A stretch of DNA of 6,794 bases from DATIXD01 sp035518875 (GTDB lineage: Bacteria; Pseudomonadota; Gammaproteobacteria; Methylococcales; Methylococcaceae): positions 1 through 6,794 of the forward strand of contig DATIXD010000085.1 of the NCBI GenBank assembly GCA_035518875.1, written 5' to 3'. Below are positions 1 to 6,122 of this stretch, one piece after another; the stretch's first letter is position 1; the number at the start of each line of letters is the position of its first letter. Position numbers and translations under genes: made by a program. Under the pieces are notes generated by a model. That model was not told the DNA's origin, searched no databases, and worked only from the letters and a program-made list of their open reading frames with translations.

Positions 1-1217
1 ATGGCGAGAATCAGCGCGAACAGGGTCATCAAATTGATGCCGAAGCCCAGCAGCGCCATGGCGGCGAACGCTCCGATGATGGTCACCGGAACCGTGGTCG
101 CCGGCACCAGGGTTGCCCGCCAGTTTTGCAGGAACACCAAAATCACGATGAGCACCAGGACCCCGGCCTCGAACAGGGTCTGGTAGACATCGTGGATTGC
201 CTGGCGCACGAACCGCGTGGGGTCGTAGCGAATTTCGTAGGTCAAGCCGGGCGGGAACTGCCGGCTCATGCCGGAGATCGCCTGCCGCACCCGGTCGGCG
301 ACATCGAGGGCATTGGCACCGGGAAGGGAAAAAATCAGGATGGTGGCCGCTTGATGGCCCGCGGCCACAGAGAAATTGGCATAGGTCTGCCGGCTCAGTT
401 CCACCCTCGCCACGTCGCGGACTCGCACGATCTGCGCCGTCTCGCCCCGCTGGCTCTTGACAATGATGTTTTCGAACTGCTCCACATCGGCCAGCCGGCC
501 CAACGCATTGACGGTGAATTGATAGGCTTGCTCGGGCGGCACCGGGGGCGCGCCCAGCTGTCCCGCAACCACCTGCACGTTCTGTCCCTGGATGGCGTTC
601 ACCACGTCCAGGGTGGTCAGCCCGAAATGGTAGAGTTTGTCGGGGTTAAGCCAGACCCGCATGCTGTAAGGCCCAGCGCCCCGCACCGTCACCTGGCCGA
701 CGCCCGGAATTCTGCCGAGCGGATACTGGAGATTGATGCCCGCGTAATTGGACAGAAAGGTATCGTCGAAGCGGTCGTCCTCGGAGTACAGACTGATCGC
801 CAGCAGGATGTCGGTGGATACTTTCCGTACCGTGACGCCCTGCGGCTGCACCGAGGCCGGAAGCTGCGCCTGCGCGCTGTTCACCAGATTCTGCACCAGC
901 GAGACCGACGTGTTGAGGTCGGTGCCCACGTCGAAGGTGATGGTGAGGGTGTACGAGCCGTCGCTGCCGCTGGTGGACTGCATGTACAGGGAATTCTCCA
1001 CCCCATTGACCGCCTGTTCGATGGGAATGCCCACGGTGGCCGCCACCACCTCGGCGCTCGCGCCGGGGTACCGGGTGCTGACCTGGATGGTGGGCGGCAC
1101 GATCGGAGGATACTGCGCCACCGGCAGGCTGAAGAAGCACACCAGACCGATGATCATGGTGATGATGGCGATGACGTTGGCGAAGATGGGGCGGTTGATG
1201 AAAAATTCGGAGATCAT
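1..1217 (-). CDS. RND efflux permease, HAE-1 (AcrB/MexF-like) family; N-terminal 405 codons, gene runs off the left edge
   Basis: Inner-membrane pump of a tripartite efflux system, which by family knowledge uses proton influx to export drugs or other amphiphiles. The start ATG at 1217-1215 is followed by MISEFFINRPIFANVIAI, the typical HAE-1 opening. Transmembrane helix 1 is about residues 10-29, followed by the LPVAQYP motif (31-37). The periplasmic porter part follows, with family blocks such as YPGASAEVV, IPGVGQV and MRVWLNPDKL. Helix 2 is about 348-363, then QNWRATLVP, and helix 3 is about 370-388. The reading ends in ALILA at the start of helix 4, so the proton-relay Asp pair seen in AcrB falls outside the window. 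The start overlaps the adaptor stop by 4 bases (ATGA) and has an excellent ribosome binding site. No frameshift or stop is seen. The family is certain; the substrate is unknown. Confidence 0.96.
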   Translation of the reverse strand, partial: MISEFFINRPIFANVIAIITMIIGLVCFFSLPVAQYPPIVPPTIQVSTRYPGASAEVVAATVGIPIEQAVNGVENSLYMQSTSGSDGSYTLTITFDVGTDLNTSVSLVQNLVNSAQAQLPASVQPQGVTVRKVSTDILLAISLYSEDDRFDDTFLSNYAGINLQYPLGRIPGVGQVTVRGAGPYSMRVWLNPDKLYHFGLTTLDVVNAIQGQNVQVVAGQLGAPPVPPEQAYQFTVNALGRLADVEQFENIIVKSQRGETAQIVRVRDVARVELSRQTYANFSVAAGHQAATILIFSLPGANALDVADRVRQAISGMSRQFPPGLTYEIRYDPTRFVRQAIHDVYQTLFEAGVLVLIVILVFLQNWRATLVPATTVPVTIIGAFAAMALLGFGINLMTLFALILA

Positions 1218-2356
1218 TGTTTAATCACCTCCGCCAAGGGTTTCCGCAAGGGCGTCACCTTGGCTCCGGGAATCGCCCGCAGCAGACCGGTGACGACCAC
1301 CCATTCATCGCCCTGCAAACCTTCCTCGACCACCCGGCGCTCACCCGTCTGGGTGCCGGTCTTGACGCCCCGCCGCTCGACTTCGTTCTGCCCGTTCACC
1401 ACCAGCACATAAGTGCCCTGTTGGTCGTAGCCCAAGGCGGTTTCCGGCACCAGTACGGCCATTCCCTCCGAATTGATTTTGCGCACCCGCACCCGCGCGA
1501 ACAATCCAGGCAGGATCTTGCCGTCCCCGTTGGCGAAGATGCCGCGCAGAAGCAAGGTACCGGTGGTGGGCGTGATGGAAATCCCGGCGAAATCCAAGGT
1601 GCCCAGGTGAGGATAGCCCTCCTCATTGGCGAGGCCGAGATAAACGGGGATGTTCAGTTTTTCGGCCTCTCCCGGCGATATCCCTGTCGCTCGGATGCGG
1701 CGCAGCAGCTCCGCTTCGTTGATGGTGAAGTAGACGTAGATGGGATCGATTTGGTTGATCTCGGCCAGGACCGTGTTTTCCCCGGCGCCCACCAGGTTGC
1801 CGGGGTCTCTGAGCCGTCGGTCGATGCGGCCATCGAACGGCGCCGTGACCCGGGTATAACTCAGCTCGAGCCCGGCGAGATCCCGGTTGGCCTGGGCCGC
1901 AAGGAGCGAAGCTTTGGCGCTGTCCCGCTGGAAACGCCAGTTGTCCACATCGGTCTGGGCCGCCGCATTCTGCTGCAAGAGACCGCTAAAGCGAACCAGT
2001 TCGGTCTCCGCATGAGCGAGTTGAGCCTTGACCTGTAAAACTTGGGCCTCGGCCTGCTGCAAGCGGGCCTGATACTGGCTCTGCTCGATCAGAAACAAGA
2101 GCTGTCCCTGCTTTACAAGGTCGCCGTCCTGAAACAGGACCTTTTCCAGGTAGCCCTGCACGCGCGCCGTGAGTTGCACGGTTTTGATGGCTTGGGTGTT
2201 GCCAGTGAATTCGAGATAGCCGGTGACCTTTTCACGGACCGGCTGGGCAACGGTCACTTCGGGCGGGGGCGGCGGGACATACTTGTTTTTCTCTTCGCAG
2301 CCGGTAATCAGCAGAATCATCCAGAAGATTGCCCGAACCCACATTGCGTTTCCCAT
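1214..2356 (-). CDS. RND periplasmic adaptor (membrane fusion protein), lipoprotein, MexE/AcrA-like
   Basis: Links the inner-membrane pump to the outer-membrane channel. The 380 residues are normal for the family. A lipoprotein signal ends at ITGC with Cys20 as the lipidation site. A proline run (28-32) leads into PEVTVAQP, the usual start of the mature adaptor. The first lipoyl half is about 62-91 (VQGYLEKVLFQDGDLVKQG), and an alanine/glutamine-rich coiled-coil hairpin spans about 92-163. The second lipoyl half (TRVTAPFDGRIDRR) starts near 168. A beta-barrel (about 204-295, with DPIYVYFTINEAELL) and a membrane-proximal domain follow. The first ATG lies 7 bases after the outer-membrane factor stop with only a weak upstream purine stretch. 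Met5 (ATG at 2344-2342) has GGGA just upstream and also gives an intact lipoprotein signal, so the start may be there. The stop overlaps the permease start, suggesting coupled translation. Confidence 0.95.
   Translation of the reverse strand: MGNAMWVRAIFWMILLITGCEEKNKYVPPPPPEVTVAQPVREKVTGYLEFTGNTQAIKTVQLTARVQGYLEKVLFQDGDLVKQGQLLFLIEQSQYQARLQQAEAQVLQVKAQLAHAETELVRFSGLLQQNAAAQTDVDNWRFQRDSAKASLLAAQANRDLAGLELSYTRVTAPFDGRIDRRLRDPGNLVGAGENTVLAEINQIDPIYVYFTINEAELLRRIRATGISPGEAEKLNIPVYLGLANEEGYPHLGTLDFAGISITPTTGTLLLRGIFANGDGKILPGLFARVRVRKINSEGMAVLVPETALGYDQQGTYVLVVNGQNEVERRGVKTGTQTGERRVVEEGLQGDEWVVVTGLLRAIPGAKVTPLRKPLAEVIKQ
1224..1232 (-). promoter_or_regulatory. Strong Shine-Dalgarno of the RND permease gene
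   Basis: On the minus strand this reads GGAGGTGAT, a full nine-base complement to the usual 3' end of 16S rRNA. It lies six bases before the permease ATG and inside the last codons of the adaptor gene. It fixes the permease start at 1217 and suggests high translation in addition to coupling through the ATGA overlap. Confidence 0.85.
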
Positions 2357-2363
2357 CTCAGGC

Positions 2364-3938
2364 TTACCAATCCGGCGCCCGTACCGGGTACTGGGGAGAA
2401 GGCGGCGGAAGATAAGCTGCCGGAGTGAGAATCCTCCCCCAATCGGTACGCTCGGTCATGACTTTCTTGACTGATTCAGGCACCAAATCTCTCCCCTCGC
2501 GAATTTGCCAACCGCCGCCCAGTGCCCTATAGACTCCGATAAGGGCACGCGCAATATCCCCCAAGGTGTTGGCGAGATTGTCCTGCTCGGTCAACAATGC
2601 CTGCTGAGCCGTCAGGACAGTCGTGAAATCCGTGATGCCCTGCCGGTATTGCAATACCGCGAGATTCAGCGAGTGCGATGCCGCTTCGGTGCTTTCGGCG
2701 AGAAAACGGGCACGGTCCGCGGATTTCAGAAAACCGATAAGATTGTCCTCCACTTCCCGTTGCGCCGCGAGGACCGCGTTCTGGTACTGGATCAGGAGTT
2801 CCTGGAAGCGGGCATCCTGAACCCGCACTTGATTGGTGATCTGTCCATAGTTGAGGATATTCCAGCGCACCGTGGGCCCGATCGAGCCAAACCGGCTGCG
2901 CCAATCGAACATGTCCGATAGGGAAACCTTATTCACGTCGGCGGCCAGCACGCCGATTTGGCCGGTCAGGGAGAAGGCGGGATAAAGGTCGGCCTTGGCC
3001 ACGCCGATCTCAGCGGACTGCGCTGCGGCCTGGAATTCGGCAAGGCGAACATCCGGCCGCCGCCGCAGCAAATCGGCGGGGATTCCCACGGCCACATAGG
3101 GCGGCGCAACCGGAATACCGGAAGAACCCGCCAGCCGACGTGACAGATCGCCGGGTGGCATGCCCAACAGGACACTCAGGGCATTGGTGCTCTGCCGCAA
3201 CACGATGTCCAGGGTTGGAATTGTGGCTTCGGTACTCGCCAGGACAGTTCGGGCCTGCTCCACGTCCCGCTGCGAGGTGGTGCCGCCCTGGAACTTGGCT
3301 TCGGCGATACGGAGACTCTCCCGCTGGGTTTCCGTGTTGCGCCGGGCGATGTCCAGCCTTGTCTGCGCGGTGCGAATCAGAACGTAGTTGATCGCTACAT
3401 CGGCGGTCAGACTGACCAGGGTGTTATCGTAATCCGCCAGAGTGGCAAGCAAGGCATAATCGGCGGACTCCACCGCCCGTCGGAACCGGCCCCAGAAATC
3501 CAGCTCCCAACCGGCAGTCAAGCCGATTTGCGACTGGGTGTAATTGAATATCTTGGAAAATGCACCCTGCACGGCTCTTTCGCTGAGCCGATTGTATTGC
3601 AAGGCACCGAAAGCCTGCTGCGTCTGGGGATACAATTCACCCGTAGCGACACCGAGTTGCGCCCGCGCCTTCAGCACTCGCACCCCGGCCACGCGCAAAG
3701 AAAGGTTCTGGCGGTAAGCCGCGTCGACGAGTCGGTCGAGTACGGGATCGTTGAAGACCTTCCACCAGCGGCTTGGATCCCCGGCCCCGGTCCTAACTCG
3801 CGAATTGCTCGCATCCAACCAGTTAGGCGAGACCCCCACCTCCGGACGGGCATAATCGGGGCCGAGTTCGGTACACCCGCCATTCAGCAGGAAAATGACC
3901 GCAATCGAACATCTACCGAAACCCGTACTCCAGTGCAT
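2364..3938 (-). CDS. Outer-membrane factor of RND efflux system, NodT/OprM-like lipoprotein
   Basis: Trimeric outer-membrane channel with a periplasmic tunnel, through which the pump expels substrate. The 524 residues begin with a hydrophobic signal (about 11-21) and Cys22 just before ELGPDYARPEV, the usual mature start of NodT-type factors. The lipobox is atypical (LNGGC, Asn at -3), but the Cys position fits. Two outer-membrane efflux repeats follow, about 60-255 and 285-475. They contain the family blocks GWELDFWGRFRRAVESA (143-159) and PADLLRRRPDVRLAEF (287-302), and the second ends in YRALGGGW (470-477). Beyond that is a tail of about 47 residues, rich in Pro, Arg and Trp, which makes the protein somewhat longer than the common 460-490. 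The start is the ATG at 3938; an in-frame TGA lies 9 bases upstream, and GAAGAG gives a modest ribosome site. It is the first gene of the efflux operon. Confidence 0.95.
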   Translation of the reverse strand: MHWSTGFGRCSIAVIFLLNGGCTELGPDYARPEVGVSPNWLDASNSRVRTGAGDPSRWWKVFNDPVLDRLVDAAYRQNLSLRVAGVRVLKARAQLGVATGELYPQTQQAFGALQYNRLSERAVQGAFSKIFNYTQSQIGLTAGWELDFWGRFRRAVESADYALLATLADYDNTLVSLTADVAINYVLIRTAQTRLDIARRNTETQRESLRIAEAKFQGGTTSQRDVEQARTVLASTEATIPTLDIVLRQSTNALSVLLGMPPGDLSRRLAGSSGIPVAPPYVAVGIPADLLRRRPDVRLAEFQAAAQSAEIGVAKADLYPAFSLTGQIGVLAADVNKVSLSDMFDWRSRFGSIGPTVRWNILNYGQITNQVRVQDARFQELLIQYQNAVLAAQREVEDNLIGFLKSADRARFLAESTEAASHSLNLAVLQYRQGITDFTTVLTAQQALLTEQDNLANTLGDIARALIGVYRALGGGWQIREGRDLVPESVKKVMTERTDWGRILTPAAYLPPPSPQYPVRAPDW

Positions 3939-4052
3939 CGCTCTTCACTCTTAGGTGCTGGAGGCCCAATTTGTGCAGCCAAGCTGTTTCACATTCCGTC
4001 TCCGTTCCGGTGTCCGCAAGGTATGTCCATCCGCGATGATCCGGGAGAGGGC
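3939..4052. other. Gap between the quinoprotein gene and the efflux operon
   Basis: These 114 bases must hold any dedicated promoter of the efflux operon, unless it is read through from the dehydrogenase. I see only very short inverted repeats (for example CAGC-TTG-GCTG on the minus strand), no GC stem followed by a T run, and no convincing -35/-10 pair. No coding potential is evident. Confidence 0.5.
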
Positions 4053-5924
4053 TCAACGCCCGCTCGGGTGGCCCAATGACCACAGGTAGACCGCCACCGC
4101 CGAGACCTCTGATGGGGAGAGCTTGGCGCCGCCCAGCGGCGGCATCGGACTCCTATACTCCTTCGGGTTCGATACGCCCTCGGTGATTGTCCGGGTGATC
4201 GCGGGGAAGCTGCCATCGCTCCACAGCCATTTCTCATCCGTGAGATCGGGCCCCAGCGGCGTACCCTTGGCGTCCGACCCATGGCACCCTATGCAGGCGG
4301 CACCGCCCACCTGGCCGTGGTATACGCGTTCGCCGAGCGCGACTTGTGCGGGCGCGGCGCCTGGGGGAACCGGCAGGGTTCCTGCCGCCTCGGAGCCGGC
4401 GTCCGGATGGATGCCTTCCGGCGGTCCCGGCTCCTGAACGGACACGGCAGGCGCCGAAGTGCCGGAGGATGGGACGGATGCGGACTCGACCCGGGTCGCC
4501 GGGGTTTTGCCCCGATAGGTGACCCGCCAGATGCGTCCGTGCACGTCCTCGGCGATGTACAGCGCGCCGTCGGGCCCGACCGCGAGTCCTGACGGCCGGT
4601 GCGCGGCCTGACCCGGTTCTTTCACCGCTCCTGCGAAGCCGTCGGCGAAGATCACGTAGTTGCCGGCGGGCTTGCCGTCGACAAGCGGCTGGAACACGAC
4701 GTTGTAACCGCCCTGAGGGAACGGCGCCCGGTTCCACGACCCGTGGAAGGCGATGAACACCCCTCCCCGGTAGGCAACCGGGAACTGCTGTCCGTAATAC
4801 AGCACGAGGTCGTTGGGCGCCCAGTGGGCCGGGAAGACCGCAAGTGCCGCTCGCTTCCGCGCGCACGGCCCGACCGCCTTACCGCCGTCGCCGCCGTATT
4901 CCGGAGCGAGGACCAGCTTTCCCTGAGTGTCGTCGAAGTAACACTCCGGCCAGCCATAGTCGGCACCACGCTCCACCCGCAGCAGTTCCTCCGCCGGAAG
5001 ATTTGCACCCTGTTCCGGCTGGTAGAGACTAGGCCAGTTCTCCGCGAGCTGGTCCCGGCCGTGCTGGGTCGCATAGATCACCAGGCCCGTGGAGTCGACC
5101 GCGATACCGTCCGCGTTGCGGATCCCCGTGGCGAACCGTTCGGCGGGAGAGAACCGTTGCCCCGTCCGGTTGGCGTCATAGCGCCAGATGCCGGCGCGGG
5201 TCTCCAACTCCGTGCACGGCTGGTGTCCGGAGGAGTTGAGTATGCGGTTCTTCACCTGACAGGCGTTGGAGGCCGAACCGAGGTTCACGTACAACCCGCC
5301 CCGCGCATCGATCGCGAAGGGATGCATGGGGTGGTCCCCGGTGAGCGGCAGGCCCGAAACGACTACCTCGGGCGCCCCGGTGGGTGCGATCACCCCTGCC
5401 GGCAAGGCGTAGCGCACGATGCGGTCGTTCACCTCCGCAAAGAGCGCGCCTTGGTAGAGCGCGATGCCGGTGCCGCCTGCGCCGCCGCTCTGGACGCTGT
5501 CGCCGAAGCGGATGTTGACGTCGGCCCGGCCGTCGCCATTGGTATCCTGGAGGGCCACCAGGAATCCGCCGGCGGGCGGCGCGTCATTGCCGTAATAGCG
5601 GCCGCTCCAGGTGTTGATGTACACCGCCCCGTTCGGAGCGACCACCAAGTGACGGGCGTGGCCGATATTGTCCGCGAACACGGTGGCGCAGAAGCCGGGG
5701 GGCAGTGCGATCCCCCCGTTCTCGCCCGCGCACGCTTCCGCGGCCGTCGAGATCGTCTTGCTTTCATCTCCCGCCGCTGTCGAGGCGCTGCCAGCCAGCA
5801 GCATGCCGACCGTGAGCATCACGCGCAGGCAGCGTTCGGGCCTTGAGTCAGGAATGCATCTAAGGCTTGTGCTTCTAGGGAACATCGGTGCAGCCCGACC
5901 GCGGTTGACAAGATGAGCTCTCAT
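4053..5924 (-). CDS. Exported sorbosone/aldose dehydrogenase-like PQQ beta-propeller fused to C-terminal cytochrome c
   Basis: Probable periplasmic oxidoreductase of 623 residues. By family (COG2133-type soluble quinoproteins) it would oxidise a sugar or aldehyde with PQQ and pass electrons to its own haem. A hydrophobic export segment spans about 35-51. The propeller covers about 70-470: LPPGFCATVFADNI near its start, a calcium-type loop DTNGDGRAD (127-135), GDHPMHPF (196-203), TGIRNADGIAVD (266-277), YGWPECYFD (323-331), AFHGSWNRAPFPQGGYNVVF (392-411) and RPSGLAVGPDGALYIAED (443-460). Arg269 and His198 or His201 are candidate active-site residues, by analogy with soluble glucose dehydrogenase. 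A Pro/Ser/Ala-rich linker (about 475-527) leads to the cytochrome, with haem motif CIGCH (544-548) and probable ligand Met594 in RSPMPP. Six further mature cysteines occur in close pairs (65/79, 222/237, 328/354), suggesting disulfides. The start at 5924 is chosen for its GAGGT ribosome site; Met14 and Met36 lack one. The substrate cannot be read from the sequence. Confidence 0.9.
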   Translation of the reverse strand: MRAHLVNRGRAAPMFPRSTSLRCIPDSRPERCLRVMLTVGMLLAGSASTAAGDESKTISTAAEACAGENGGIALPPGFCATVFADNIGHARHLVVAPNGAVYINTWSGRYYGNDAPPAGGFLVALQDTNGDGRADVNIRFGDSVQSGGAGGTGIALYQGALFAEVNDRIVRYALPAGVIAPTGAPEVVVSGLPLTGDHPMHPFAIDARGGLYVNLGSASNACQVKNRILNSSGHQPCTELETRAGIWRYDANRTGQRFSPAERFATGIRNADGIAVDSTGLVIYATQHGRDQLAENWPSLYQPEQGANLPAEELLRVERGADYGWPECYFDDTQGKLVLAPEYGGDGGKAVGPCARKRAALAVFPAHWAPNDLVLYYGQQFPVAYRGGVFIAFHGSWNRAPFPQGGYNVVFQPLVDGKPAGNYVIFADGFAGAVKEPGQAAHRPSGLAVGPDGALYIAEDVHGRIWRVTYRGKTPATRVESASVPSSGTSAPAVSVQEPGPPEGIHPDAGSEAAGTLPVPPGAAPAQVALGERVYHGQVGGAACIGCHGSDAKGTPLGPDLTDEKWLWSDGSFPAITRTITEGVSNPKEYRSPMPPLGGAKLSPSEVSAVAVYLWSLGHPSGR

Positions 5925-5931
5925 AGCGTGT

Positions 5932-5938
5932 ACCTCAC
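5932..5938 (-). promoter_or_regulatory. Ribosome binding site deciding the quinoprotein start
   Basis: The minus strand reads GTGAGGT, seven bases before the ATG at 5924-5922. Internal candidates Met14 (5885) and Met36 (5819) have no comparable purine stretch upstream. This supports the long form even though it puts about 34 residues in front of the export segment. Confidence 0.65.
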
Positions 5939-5978
5939 TGACGAGGGAAGTGAAAGAGATTGTTCCCGGTTCATGACA

Positions 5979-5991
5979 GAAACCACGTTTC
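5979..5991. repeat. Small inverted repeat GAAAC-CAC-GTTTC upstream of the quinoprotein gene
   Basis: Perfect five-base arms separated by three bases, centred about 60 bases upstream of the start codon. The near-palindrome could be an operator half-site pair for a dimeric regulator, but arms this short can arise by chance. No regulator gene is in the window to pair it with. Confidence 0.3.
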
Positions 5992-6009
5992 CTTCAGTAG
6001 AACCATCGA

Positions 6010-6053
6010 AGGCCACCCGCGATGAGCTGGGTGTCGCGGGTAGCCCACGGCCT
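6010..6053. terminator. GC-rich hairpin downstream of the SDR gene, possible terminator or regulatory stem
   Basis: The arms ACCCGCGA (6015-6022) and TCGCGGGT (6034-6041) pair perfectly around an 11-base loop. An outer five-base pair AGGCC (6010-6014) with GGCCT (6049-6053) can extend the stem across a one-sided seven-base bulge. It lies about 70 bases past the SDR stop and about 85 bases before the next start. No T run follows on the minus strand, so it is not a standard intrinsic terminator. It could instead be a Rho-related or mRNA-stabilising stem. Confidence 0.4.
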
Positions 6054-6122
6054 CCGGGGACGCTGCTACGTAGCCGGTCGCAGGAACCGGGCCTTGAAAA
6101 CGCAGCTGCTCCAGATTACCGA

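Noticed and set aside
126..1412. Long plus-strand open frame of 428 codons opposite the permease and adaptor
   Set aside because: It lies opposite two clearly homologous minus-strand genes and crosses their junction. Its product is His/Arg/Gly-rich with no recognisable family, as expected for an antisense frame in GC-rich coding DNA.
3939..4052. Terminator plus promoter between the quinoprotein gene and the efflux operon
   Set aside because: Only three- to four-base stems, no T run and no good -35/-10 pair were found, so neither is annotated as a feature.
4599..5846. Plus-strand open frame of 415 codons opposite the quinoprotein gene
   Set aside because: The minus-strand gene has unmistakable family motifs along the whole stretch. 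The plus frame is Arg/Val/Asp-rich with no domain and is explained by the high GC content of the real gene.
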